64,000 bases of DNA, taken from positions 2,356,001 through 2,420,000 of the forward strand of contig NZ_JAPNKA010000001.1 in the NCBI RefSeq assembly GCF_026626635.1. The letters are read 5' to 3'. Shown here one piece after another: positions 28,837 to 43,391 of this stretch (position 1 is its first letter; every line of letters begins with the position of its first letter). A program made the position numbers and the translations under genes. The notes below the pieces were generated by a model that saw only the letters and a list, made by a program, of their open reading frames with translations, did no database searches and was not told the DNA's origin. Origin of the DNA: Archangium lansingense (GTDB lineage Bacteria > Myxococcota > Myxococcia > Myxococcales > Myxococcaceae).

Positions 28837-29027
28837 GGAACGTCCGAACCTGACACCGGCTGTGTGGGTAGGCAAGGCGAGCCGGAGGCCTTTCCGCCCA
28901 GTCCCTAACGCCCGGAAGTCCTGGCCGCGACCCTGTGTGAGCCTGGAGACCAGACGGGAGGGCGGGGTGCGCGCGGAGTGTGGAGTGCTGTGGAGAAGAG
29001 ACAGTCCGGGGGTTAACCTCGGCGCGC

Positions 29028-30713
29028 ATGGGGTCGTCGTCAGAGGAGATGGATCCGTTCGCGGACCTGAGGGAGAGCCTGGGGGAGGAAGCGGCGTCCG
29101 TGGGGGCCGCAGCCTCTGCGCCCGCACGTCCTGCGGCTCCGGGTGTGCCTCCACCATTGCCTCCTCGTCGGGGAGCGCCCGCCGCGCCGGCCGCCTTCCG
29201 GCCCGCCATGTCGCTGCCCTCCGTGCAGTCCTCGGTCAAGGCTCCCGAGCCCCCGCCCATGCCCGCTCGTCCGGTGGGAACGGCGGACCCCTTCTCCGAG
29301 CCGCCCGAGCCGCGCCCGCCCATGGGCGGTGCCCCGGAGGAGAAGCTCGAGCACTTCCGCTCGGTGCTGAAGCAGAAGACGGAGACGCTGGCCCGCGCGC
29401 GGACGCTGTACGCCGAGCGTGAGTCCGAGCTCCAGGCGCTGCGCGTGTCCGAGGCCACGCTGCGTGGACAGGTGGCGGAGGCGCGCGAGCAGCTCGCCGC
29501 GCTGAAGGACGCACCCGCGAAGCTGGAGCAGGCCTCCGCGGCGCTGTCTCGCGAGGCGGCACGTACGGCGGTGGCCGAGGCGCGGGTGGCGCAGCTCGAG
29601 GGCGAGCTGCACTCGGTGGAGGAGGAGCGAAAGGATCTCTCGCGCGCGTTGGCTGAGGTGGAGGCGGAGCTGTCGCGCCTCACCGGGGAGCTGAAGCACG
29701 AGCGGGATTCGCGGGCAGCCATCGCCGAGGAGCTCATCGGGGCGAAGGAGGCCCTGTCGCTGGCGCAGGATCGGGTGGGGGAGCTGGCGGCGGAGCGCGC
29801 CGAGATGCAGGGGGCGCTGGAGGCCGTGCGCGAGCAGTACCAGGCCAACCTGGGCGAGCTGGAGAGTACCGGTGAGCAGCACCAGGCGCTGCTGCGGGAG
29901 CAGGAGCTCGTCGAGGCGGAGCGGGCGGGGCTGTCGGCGCGGGTGGCTCAATTGGAGGAGGCGCTCGCGGAGTCCGAGGGCACGGGCAGCTCGCTGGAGG
30001 AGACACGGGCGGAGCTCGCGGCGCTGCGCGAGTCGCTGGCCCTGAGTGAGTCCGAGACGGTGGGGTTGCGCGACCGGATGGAGGCGGACGCGGCGGCGCT
30101 GACCGATGCGGCGGAGCAGGCGGAGGGGCAGGTGGCGGCGCTGCAGGCCGAGCTGCACTCAGTGGAAGAGGACCGCAAGGATTTGTCCCGAGCGCTGGCG
30201 GATGTGGAGGCGGAGCTGGGGCGCGTGCAGGCGCGAGCGCAACAGGACTCGGAGCGCGCGGCGGCGTCCGAGGCGCGGGTGGCGGAGCTGGAGGGCGAGC
30301 TGACGGCGGTGGACGCGGACCGGCAGGACCTCTCGCGCTCACTGGCGGACGTGGAGGCGGAGCTGGGGCGCGTGCGGGAGCAGGTGGACCAGCAGCAGGA
30401 TGCTCGCGCGGCGGAGGAGGAGCTGGGGGTGGAGGAGCTGGATGACGAGAGCCGGGCCCGCGAGGCCGAGGAGGAGGCGGAGCGGCTGCGGCAGCGGGTG
30501 AAGATGCTGGAGGGCGCGCTGGAGGCCTCGCGCAGCAAGGGCGGCCAGGCGGCGGAAGAGGTGCTTGCCGAGCGCGACCAACTCAAGGAGGACGTGGCGG
30601 CGATGAAGCGCAAGCTGATGGCAGCGGAGACGGCACTGGAGTCGGCAGCCAGCTACAAGATGAAGGTGGCGAAGCTGGAGGCGCAGCTCGCGCAACTCCG
30701 GGGAGCGAAGTAG
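29028..30713 (+). CDS. Large coiled-coil protein with disordered proline-rich N-terminus
   Basis: 561 residues from the ATG at 29028; the ATG at 29049 has its purine-rich site too close. Residues 1-~100 are proline/alanine-rich. From ~105 to the end the sequence is almost uninterrupted heptad coiled coil dominated by A, E, L, R and Q, with no membrane segment. Three copies of a ~31-residue segment occur inside it (see repeat entry). The protein ends seven bases before hemW. Long cytoplasmic coiled coils of this kind in myxobacteria often act in motility or cell-polarity scaffolds, but nothing here shows a specific role. Confidence 0.8.
   Translation: MGSSSEEMDPFADLRESLGEEAASVGAAASAPARPAAPGVPPPLPPRRGAPAAPAAFRPAMSLPSVQSSVKAPEPPPMPARPVGTADPFSEPPEPRPPMGGAPEEKLEHFRSVLKQKTETLARARTLYAERESELQALRVSEATLRGQVAEAREQLAALKDAPAKLEQASAALSREAARTAVAEARVAQLEGELHSVEEERKDLSRALAEVEAELSRLTGELKHERDSRAAIAEELIGAKEALSLAQDRVGELAAERAEMQGALEAVREQYQANLGELESTGEQHQALLREQELVEAERAGLSARVAQLEEALAESEGTGSSLEETRAELAALRESLALSESETVGLRDRMEADAAALTDAAEQAEGQVAALQAELHSVEEDRKDLSRALADVEAELGRVQARAQQDSERAAASEARVAELEGELTAVDADRQDLSRSLADVEAELGRVREQVDQQQDARAAEEELGVEELDDESRAREAEEEAERLRQRVKMLEGALEASRSKGGQAAEEVLAERDQLKEDVAAMKRKLMAAETALESAASYKMKVAKLEAQLAQLRGAK
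29586..30371 (+). repeat. Three coding repeats of a 31-residue coiled-coil unit
   Basis: Units at 29586-29678, 30132-30224 and 30279-30371 encode closely similar 31-residue segments with the core pattern LxxELxxVxxxRxDLSRxLAxVEAEL. The last two are only 54 bp apart, and the first is about 450 bp before them. They are in the same frame and read as internal duplication of the coiled coil. Confidence 0.75.
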
Positions 30714-30719
30714 GGCGCT

Positions 30720-31943
30720 ATGGACTTCGCGGGACCCATCGACCCTCTCACGGGGACCGCAGCGGCGCGCTTCGGGCTGTACGTGCATTTTCCGTACTGC
30801 CTCTCGAAGTGCCCCTACTGTGACTTCGCCGTGGCCGTGGTGCGCCAGGTGCCCGAGGAGCGCTATGCGCGTGCGGTGCTGGCGGAGCTGGATGCACGGC
30901 TGGCGGCGGAGCCCTCGCTGCGCGGGCGGACGCTGGAGTCCATCTTCCTCGGTGGAGGGACCCCCTCTATCTGGCACCCGCGCTGGGTGGCGCTCGTGCT
31001 GGAGGGGGTGGCGGCGCGGCTGAAGGTGGCACCAGGGGCGGAGATCTCCTTGGAGGCCAACCCGAGCGTGGCGGACGCCGAGCGCTTCGCGGGCTACCGG
31101 GCCGCGGGCGTCAACCGGCTCTCGCTGGGCGTGCAGTCCTTCGAGGATCCTCTGCTGAAGGCGCTGGGGCGCGAGCACACTGGCCCGGAGGCGGTGGCGG
31201 CGTACGAGACGGCGCGGCGGGCGGGCTTCGACGTGGTGTCCATGGACTTCATCTACGGGGTGCACGGGCAGACGCGGGCACAGGCCGAGTCGGATGCGCG
31301 CAGAGCCGCGGCGCTCGGGCCCGAGCACCTGTCCACCTACGCGCTGACGGTGGAGCGCGAGTCGCTGGCGGTGGCCACGCCCCTATCCCGGCAACTCGAC
31401 AAGGGCGAGCTGGCATTGCCTCCGGACGAGGAGGTGGTGGAGATGACGAAGGCCATCCGCGACGCCTACGGCGAGCACGGGCTGGTGCGCTATGAGATCT
31501 CCAACCACGCCCGGCCCGGGTACGGCTCGCGGCACAACGCGCTCTACTGGACGGGGGGCGAGTACCTCGCGCTGGGCGTGGGGGCCACGGGGATGCTGCT
31601 CACGTCCGCGCCGGGCGAGCAGCCCGCGGGCTACCGCTACGTGGACCTGCGCGGCTCGGACGCGTACATGCGGGCCGCGGAGGAGGGAAAGCTGCCGGAG
31701 TCCAGCCGCGAGGAGTTGAGCGCCCTGGAGCTCTTCGAGGAGCGTCTGGCCATGGGGCTGCGGCTGCGCTCCGGCGTGGACTGGGAGACGGTGTGTACGC
31801 GCTACGGGCAGGACCCGGAGCCGCGCCGGAAGGAGATCGCCCGGCTGGTGCAGCACGGCCTGGCGAGGCTCGAGGGCCCGAGGCTCGTGCTCACCGAGGC
31901 GGGCGCGGATGTGCACAGCGCCATCAGCGCGCGGCTCCTGTAG
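30720..31943 (+). CDS. hemW: HemW-like radical SAM haem chaperone (CPO-like)
   Basis: 407 residues from ATG 30720. The radical SAM cluster motif is C27-x3-C31-x2-C34 (YCLSKCPYCDF), followed by FLGGGTPSIW and EANPSVAD, and RLSLGVQSFEDPLLKALGR. The latter are standard HemN/HemW motifs. Its length and the lack of the longer HemN N-terminus point to HemW, which inserts haem into respiratory enzymes, and not to coproporphyrinogen dehydrogenase. It lies seven bases downstream of the coiled-coil gene and is probably co-transcribed. Confidence 0.88.
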   Translation: MDFAGPIDPLTGTAAARFGLYVHFPYCLSKCPYCDFAVAVVRQVPEERYARAVLAELDARLAAEPSLRGRTLESIFLGGGTPSIWHPRWVALVLEGVAARLKVAPGAEISLEANPSVADAERFAGYRAAGVNRLSLGVQSFEDPLLKALGREHTGPEAVAAYETARRAGFDVVSMDFIYGVHGQTRAQAESDARRAAALGPEHLSTYALTVERESLAVATPLSRQLDKGELALPPDEEVVEMTKAIRDAYGEHGLVRYEISNHARPGYGSRHNALYWTGGEYLALGVGATGMLLTSAPGEQPAGYRYVDLRGSDAYMRAAEEGKLPESSREELSALELFEERLAMGLRLRSGVDWETVCTRYGQDPEPRRKEIARLVQHGLARLEGPRLVLTEAGADVHSAISARLL

Positions 31944-31994
31944 TCCCCGGTATCTTCATCGAGTTCCACCGAATGGCCGACTGGAGATACCTGG

Positions 31995-32327
31995 ATGGAC
32001 AACCTCTTCGCGCTCCCCCATCCCTTGCCGGAGCAGGAGACCTTCGAGCCGCTCCTGCCGGACCGGGGCATCCTCATCGAGCGCATCATCTCCACGGGAC
32101 AGGCCTCTCCTCCCGGCCACTGGTACGACCAGGAGCGGGACGAGTGGGTGGTGCTCCTTCAGGGACGGGCGAAGCTCGTCTGGGAGGACGGGCGCACCCG
32201 CGAGCTCACTCCGGGCGACCACGTCTTCCTCCCCGCACACGAGCGGCACCGAGTGGAGTGGACTTCGCGCGAGCCTCCCTGCATCTGGCTCGCGGTGCAC
32301 GGCGACCTGCGCGGCGTCAGGGGCTGA
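31995..32327 (+). CDS. Small cupin-domain protein
   Basis: 110 residues forming a single cupin barrel. The motif region DEWVVLLQGRAKLVWEDG and LTPGDHVFLPAHERHRVEWT carries the expected G, E/D and H positions, with H residues as candidate metal ligands. Proteins of this size are often metal-binding cupins of unknown substrate. The last 11 bp overlap the 3' end of the phosphatase gene on the other strand. Confidence 0.8.
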   Translation: MDNLFALPHPLPEQETFEPLLPDRGILIERIISTGQASPPGHWYDQERDEWVVLLQGRAKLVWEDGRTRELTPGDHVFLPAHERHRVEWTSREPPCIWLAVHGDLRGVRG

Positions 32328-33306
32328 CCTTGCCAGCGGGGGCCGCCTCGGGCGCCACCAACTCCACGCGCTCGCTGACATAGAGGGCGGTGACTCGGCC
32401 GCCGCGAAGCTCCAGCGCCGAGAGTTTGCGGCCGTAGCCAGTGCTCAGGCCGGTGTCGATGAACACCGCCTTCCCGCCGAACCGCGCCCGGATCTTCCCG
32501 TCACGGTCGGTGGTGTGCCCCATCACCATTCGCTTCGCGCCAAAGCGTTGCAGCACCGTCTCGAGGGCCTTCGCCGCGACTTCCTCCTCGCCCAGTGCGT
32601 AGCCTCGGAACCACAACGGCCCCTGCGGATTCTTGGCCCCTCCAGGTGGGTTGCCAGGGAACAGGTCCTGCCGCACCCAGCGGTTGAGCTCGGGCAGGGT
32701 CTTCGATGGCACCTCCGGGGCGACTCCGCCGTGCACGAAGAGCGTGTCATTGATGCGCACCACCGCGGGATGCGTGCGCAGCCACCGGCCATAGCGTCCC
32801 TGTGGCCCATATGCCGCGCGGTGCCCGTTGCTCCCAGGTGGCGTGCCAGCCGCATCCTTCTCTGGGCTCTGGTCCGCGAACGAGGCCATCTCGCCCGGGG
32901 CCACGTAGCGCAGGTCCCCGAGCATGTTCATCACCTCGTGGTTGCCCAGCAGCGTGTGCACCCGGCCTCCTGCCTTGAGTGCCTCACCCTGTAGCCGCAT
33001 CAGCAGCTCGAAGGCCTCCCGCGTGCGCTCCCCGCGGTCGGGGATGTCTCCCGTCTGCACCAGGTGGGCCTTGCCACCGCTCCACCGGCCCTTCTCGTCG
33101 ATGAGCTTCGCCAGCCGCAGTACGTCCTTCAGTGCGTCCACGTCCCCGTGCACGTCCCCCACGGCCACCACGCGCTCTACGCCAGAGAAGGTGTCGGGCA
33201 CTGCATCCTCCAGGCGCGGCGTGGCGGGAGCGGCTGACGGAGGCGCCGCTGCCAGCAACAAGGGGACGAGCAGGGGAAGGGCGAGCGGGCGGAGCGTGGA
33301 GACCAT
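32317..33306 (-). CDS. Exported PPP-family metallophosphatase (Shewanella-like phosphatase type)
   Basis: 329 residues. A cleavable signal peptide is visible (TLRPLALPLLVPLLLAAAPPSAA). The phosphatase signature GDVHGD near residue 49, GDIPDRG, and LLGNHEVMNM are the three core metal-binding motifs of PPP phosphatases. The later FVHGGV supplies the last histidine. GDxxDRG and GNHE place it among Shewanella-like phosphatases. It should act in the periplasm or outside on phosphoproteins or small phosphoesters. Convergent, with an 11-bp overlap, to the cupin gene. Confidence 0.88.
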   Translation of the reverse strand: MVSTLRPLALPLLVPLLLAAAPPSAAPATPRLEDAVPDTFSGVERVVAVGDVHGDVDALKDVLRLAKLIDEKGRWSGGKAHLVQTGDIPDRGERTREAFELLMRLQGEALKAGGRVHTLLGNHEVMNMLGDLRYVAPGEMASFADQSPEKDAAGTPPGSNGHRAAYGPQGRYGRWLRTHPAVVRINDTLFVHGGVAPEVPSKTLPELNRWVRQDLFPGNPPGGAKNPQGPLWFRGYALGEEEVAAKALETVLQRFGAKRMVMGHTTDRDGKIRARFGGKAVFIDTGLSTGYGRKLSALELRGGRVTALYVSERVELVAPEAAPAGKVSP

Positions 33307-33341
33307 GGTGCGCTTCTCGGGGAAAAGTCCCTCACCCTAAC

Positions 33342-33408
33342 CCCCTCCTCGCGGGGAGGGGACTTGAAACGAAAACGGCGCGAGCAGGTTGTTCGCCTGC
33401 TCGCGCCG
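33342..33408 (-). terminator. Intrinsic terminator of the OmpA-family gene
   Basis: A perfect 13-bp stem, CGGCGCGAGCAGG (33376-33388) and CCTGCTCGCGCCG (33396-33408), has a seven-base loop. On the minus strand it is followed by GTTTTCGTTTC, giving a U-rich tail. It starts 30 bp after the OmpA-family stop codon. A second hairpin with a 7-bp CCCCTCC/GGAGGGG stem (33342-33361) lies further on, before the phosphatase start. Confidence 0.85.
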
Positions 33409-33437
33409 CCTATGTCCGGCCGGGGCCGGGTGCTTCG

Positions 33438-39620
<6,183 letters not shown>

Positions 39621-39920
39621 AGAGGCCACGGGGGTGACGAATGGGTGGTGGATGACCAGGGCGCCCCCTGTGCAAAGTCGGAGCCATCGGTCGTCCAGGT
39701 GTTCAGCTTATGTCAGTTCAATTCCCGGCCGCGAATTTCGGGCCCCGCCTGCCCGGTCTCTCCCGGGCCGATGGTTGGGATTCCAGGGAACTCGCGTAAC
39801 CGTTTCTCGCGCGAAGGGATGGGCGGGGCGGTGTGGCGGAACGCCCCTGTGGCGAAACGCTACGCCACACTCGGGGTGCAGCATGCGGCACCGTGCTCCC
39901 ACCTGATATGAGCGGCGCCC
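39621..39920. other. 300-bp divergent intergenic region
   Basis: It separates the minus-strand OmpA-family gene from the plus-strand TPR gene, so it must hold promoters for both. I see no convincing -35/-10 pair, operator or hairpin. Small open frames here lack coding character. Confidence 0.6.
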
Positions 39921-40730
39921 ATGAGTGCGAGCTGGCTCCTTTGGATCATCCTTTCCTCGCTGACGGGCAGCCCGGTGATGGCGGCGTTGGTGGTGTTGGC
40001 AGTGGTGTTGGTGGCGGACCGCTACACGGTGGGCATCCTTCCCAGCCCATTCAGGGCGGTGGGGCGGTGGCAGCGCGCCTCGAAGCTGCAGCGGCTGCTG
40101 CAGGCCAATCCCCATGACCGGCGGGCGCGCTACGAGCTGGCGGACCTGTGGGTGCAGCGCAAGCGGTACGCGGCGGCGGTGGAGGTGCTCAAGCCCAACC
40201 TGGAGGCGGGGGACGACGATGTGGGGACGCTGTTCCTGCTCGGGGTGGCCTACCTGGGGGCGGGGGACGCGGCCCGGGGCGAGCTGCTGCTGGACGAGGC
40301 CGCGAAGTTGGAGCCGGGCTACCAGATGGGGGCGGTGGACCTGGAGCGCGGGCGCTTCCGGCTGGCGCGCGGGGACGTGAAGGGGGCCATCGAGGCGCTG
40401 GAGCGCCTGCGTGGGACTCGGCAGGGGACGGTGGAGGGGCGGGTGCTGCTGGCTCGGGCGTTGGACGGGAGCGGCCGGGACGCGGACGCGGCGCTGATGC
40501 GCGAGGAGGCCTGGAAGGAGTACGTGGTCGCCCCCGGCTTCCAGCGTCGGCGCGAGCGGCTCTGGGCCTGGCGTGCCCGCCCCAGCCGGCCGCTGGCCTA
40601 TGGGGCCATGCTGGTGGTGGGCCTGGCGCTCGGCATCTCCCTCCTCAGCCGGGTGACCGCTCCCGAGCCCTCGCCGGACGGCTACGGCTACTACGGTGAC
40701 GACCCGGGCATGGCCGCCGACAGCGAGTGA
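39921..40730 (+). CDS. TPR-repeat membrane protein
   Basis: 269 residues. One membrane segment at each end: residues ~10-32 (VMAALVVLAVVLVADRY) and ~218-240 (LAYGAMLVVGLALGISLLS). Between them are about four TPR-like helical hairpins (RYELADLWVQRKRYAAAVEVLK, FLLGVAYLGAGDAARGELLLDEA and similar). The short C-terminus is G/Y/D-rich. It is a likely membrane scaffold. The next gene starts 25 bp downstream on the same strand and also carries TPR-like repeats. Confidence 0.8.
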   Translation: MSASWLLWIILSSLTGSPVMAALVVLAVVLVADRYTVGILPSPFRAVGRWQRASKLQRLLQANPHDRRARYELADLWVQRKRYAAAVEVLKPNLEAGDDDVGTLFLLGVAYLGAGDAARGELLLDEAAKLEPGYQMGAVDLERGRFRLARGDVKGAIEALERLRGTRQGTVEGRVLLARALDGSGRDADAALMREEAWKEYVVAPGFQRRRERLWAWRARPSRPLAYGAMLVVGLALGISLLSRVTAPEPSPDGYGYYGDDPGMAADSE

Positions 40731-40755
40731 TGGGGCCTGCTAAGGTGCGGGCCCC

Positions 40756-42333
40756 ATGTTTTCCACCCCCGCCCAGGTCCTGAGGCAGCGCGAGGGGGCG
40801 CTCGCCGAGACTCCATTTGCCCTCCTGCTGCACGCGCTGGCCATCGAGGAGCGCACGTGCACGCTGGAGCTGAAGGTGCGCCAGCGCGAGAAGCGCATCA
40901 CCTTCGAGGACGGCGCGCCGGTGGCGTGCTCCAGCAACCTGCTGCACGAGACGCTGGGCAAGTTCCTGGTGGAGAAGGGGAAGCTCTCGGAGGCGGACTA
41001 CCAGAAGGCGCTCGCGGAGAGCGTGCAGACGGAGGTCCCCATCGGGGGGCTGCTGGTGCAGAAGGGGCTCATCAGCCCGTTCGACCTGTACAAGCAGATG
41101 CAGGCGAACATGGCGATGAAGCTGCTGGACTGCTTCCGGTGGACGGACGCGCGCTTCCGCCTCATCGCCGACATCGAGCCGCCGGACACCAGCGTGCGGA
41201 TGAACACGGCGCAGCTCATCCTCACGGGCATCGCCACGATGATGCCCTTCGACGAGGTGACCACGCACTTCGTCTTCACGGATGACCGGCGCTTCGCGCA
41301 GGTGCCGGGTGTGGAGGGGCCGAGGCTGTCCGCGAAGGACGCACGGCTGTTCCAGGCGCTGCGCTTCCGGCCCACCTTCCCGGAGCTGCAGCAGCGCTCG
41401 GGGTTGGACACCGACTCGGCACTGCGGCGGCTCTATGCCTTCTGCCTGCTGGGGCTGGTGGACTTCGCGGAGGAGGTGGACAAGCGGCCGCAGCCGACGC
41501 CCTCGGCGGTGGCCGCAATGCCTGCCCCCATGCCGGGCCCTGCGCTGACGCCAATGCCGGGGACGCTCGAGACGGTGGACCCCTCGGCCCTGGTGCCGGC
41601 GGCCACGGGGCTGGCGTTCTCGGACGAGGACGAGGCGGTGAAGAACGCGCTGCTCAGCGCCTTCCTGTCGCACCGGAGCCAGGATCCGTTCGATCTGCTG
41701 GGGGTGCCGGAGAACGTGCAGCCGGTGGCGCTGCGCAAGGCGTTCCTGGCGCTGACGGACAAGTTCTCGCCGCTGCGGTTCCAGACGGCGGACCTGAAGG
41801 AGAAGGCGGAGGGGCTGCTGGTGGGGTACGCGAGGGCGTACGGGGCGCTGTCGGAGGTGGAGCAGGCGGCGCTGTGGCGCAAGCGGAGGGCGGCGGCGAG
41901 GGAGAAGAAGGTGGGGACGGGGAGGCCGTCGACGGAGGAGCAGTTCCGCATCCGGACGGACCTGCTGGACGCGAGCACGCAGTACGAAGAGGCGCGCAAG
42001 CGGCTGAAGGCGGAGAACTACGCGGGCGCCTTCGAGTACTTCGAGTACGCGTGCGACATCGACCCCAAGCCGCTGTATCGGGCGTACCGGGCCTGGGCGC
42101 GCTACCTGATGAAGCCGGAGTCACACGGGAAGCTGGCGCTGCAAGAGCTGCTGGAGGTGGTGAAGCAGGAGCCCGGTTGTGAGGAGGCGTGGTTCTTCAC
42201 GGGCGAGGTGTCGCGCGGCGAGGGCCAGTGGGCGCAGGCCGAAGACGCCTACCGCAAGGCCTTCAAGCTCAACCCGAAGAACCGGCAGTACGTGGACCTC
42301 ATCCAGGACACGATGAAGCGTGTGAAGCGCTGA
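40756..42333 (+). CDS. DUF4388 protein with degenerate J-domain and TPR-like C-terminus
   Basis: 525 residues. An N-terminal DUF4388/PATAN-type domain (residues ~10-170: TCTLELKVRQREKRITFEDGAPV) is followed by a region with LYAFCLLGLVDFAEEVD. An alanine/proline linker comes next. Then DPFDLLGVPENVQPVALRKAFLALTDKFSP (~315-350), which resembles a DnaJ J-domain whose HPD tripeptide is replaced, so Hsp70 stimulation is doubtful. TPR-like hairpins close the protein. This combination is common in Myxococcales regulatory proteins and has no assigned biochemical function. It has no membrane segment. Confidence 0.8.
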   Translation: MFSTPAQVLRQREGALAETPFALLLHALAIEERTCTLELKVRQREKRITFEDGAPVACSSNLLHETLGKFLVEKGKLSEADYQKALAESVQTEVPIGGLLVQKGLISPFDLYKQMQANMAMKLLDCFRWTDARFRLIADIEPPDTSVRMNTAQLILTGIATMMPFDEVTTHFVFTDDRRFAQVPGVEGPRLSAKDARLFQALRFRPTFPELQQRSGLDTDSALRRLYAFCLLGLVDFAEEVDKRPQPTPSAVAAMPAPMPGPALTPMPGTLETVDPSALVPAATGLAFSDEDEAVKNALLSAFLSHRSQDPFDLLGVPENVQPVALRKAFLALTDKFSPLRFQTADLKEKAEGLLVGYARAYGALSEVEQAALWRKRRAAAREKKVGTGRPSTEEQFRIRTDLLDASTQYEEARKRLKAENYAGAFEYFEYACDIDPKPLYRAYRAWARYLMKPESHGKLALQELLEVVKQEPGCEEAWFFTGEVSRGEGQWAQAEDAYRKAFKLNPKNRQYVDLIQDTMKRVKR

Positions 42334-42335
42334 GC

Positions 42336-42731
42336 TCACACCGGGGACAGGTGCTCCGCCACCTCCCCGGCCACGGGCTGTTGTCCCACCGGGAGCCGCA
42401 GCTCGAAGGTAGACCCCTGCCCGGGGCGGCTCTGCACGTGAATCGTCCCGCCGTGGGACTCGGCGAGCTGCCGGGTGAGGAACAGCCCCAGGCCCAGTCC
42501 TCCATACCTGCGGGATGACACCGCCCGCTCGAAGCGCTCGAAGATGCGCTCCAGGGCCTCGGGGGCGATGCCGATGCCGTGGTCCCTCACCGCGATGCGC
42601 ACCCACCCGCCCTCGCCTCCAACCGCAGTGAGGTCCGATGGGCTGTTTTGGAAGGTTCCATCCTGTCCCCACCCGAAGGCTATGCCCCGCTTTTCTGGGG
42701 CACTTTGGTCAAGGGGGGACGGGGTGCTCAC
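42336..42731 (-). pseudogene. Histidine kinase remnant (C-terminal half of an HATPase domain only)
   Basis: 131 residues. Residues ~40-120 are a clear histidine-kinase ATPase tail: VRIAVRDHGIGI (G1 box), IFERFERA (F box), GGLGLGLFLTRQ (G2 box), then GQGSTFELRLP. The N-box, the phosphoacceptor helix pair and all sensor sequence are missing. The first ~38 residues have no kinase likeness. No reading frame further upstream restores them before the TetR gene. It therefore cannot autophosphorylate and is best read as a decayed 3' fragment. Confidence 0.75.
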
Positions 42732-42764
42732 TCGCCTGGAGACGGGCCTGGAGGCGGTCCGCCG

Positions 42765-43391
42765 CTACGTCCGTGTGCCGCGCGGCTTCCGCGCCGGGGG
42801 AGTGTGGCGCTCTTGCTTCGTGCGGATGCCGTCGAGAATCACTCCCAACATGCGGGGGTAGGCCTGCTCCGCCGTCATCTCCAGCTCGGCCAGCACATCT
42901 GGCCGCAGGAGCTGGTCCACCAGCGTGAGCATCATGCGGACGACGAGCCGGGGCTCCACATCCGCGCGCAGCGCACCGGCCTTCACCCCCGCGGCGAGGA
43001 ACGCGCCGAAGCGGGCCTGCACCGCCTCGCGCCGCAGCTCCAGCAGCTTCTGCCAGAGCGTGGGGGCGTCTCGCTGAAAGTCCCTCAGTACCGTGGCCGA
43101 GCGGGCGTAGCGGCCCGCCAGCGTGCGCACGAAGCCCTCCAGCCGCTCGCCGAAGTCCAGCCGCTCGTCCTCGAGGATGGCCCGCAGCTCCTCGCCGATG
43201 CGGGCGAAGCTGGCCAAGATGGTTGCCTCGCCCAACTCCTCCTTGCTGGAGAAGTGCCGATAGAGCGTCTTCTTGCTCATCCGCAGCTCGGTGGCGAGGT
43301 CATCCATCGTCACGCGCGAGTAGCCGTGGGTGAGGAAGAACTGCTCGGCCTTCTCCAGGATGCGCTTGCGCGCATCGTCTGCTTCCGTCAC
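42765..43391 (-). CDS. TetR-family transcriptional regulator of the P450 operon
   Basis: 208 residues from a GTG at 43391 that overlaps the P450 stop codon by four bases (GTGA), so the two are translationally coupled. The N-terminal DNA-binding domain has FFLTHGYSRVTMDDLATELRMSKKTLYRHF, a typical TetR HTH, followed by a ligand-binding C-terminal domain. It most likely represses the operon it belongs to by binding the large palindrome upstream of the P450 gene (44751-44787), with a P450 substrate as possible inducer. This pairing is inferred from position. Confidence 0.9.
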   Translation of the reverse strand: MTEADDARKRILEKAEQFFLTHGYSRVTMDDLATELRMSKKTLYRHFSSKEELGEATILASFARIGEELRAILEDERLDFGERLEGFVRTLAGRYARSATVLRDFQRDAPTLWQKLLELRREAVQARFGAFLAAGVKAGALRADVEPRLVVRMMLTLVDQLLRPDVLAELEMTAEQAYPRMLGVILDGIRTKQERHTPPARKPRGTRT

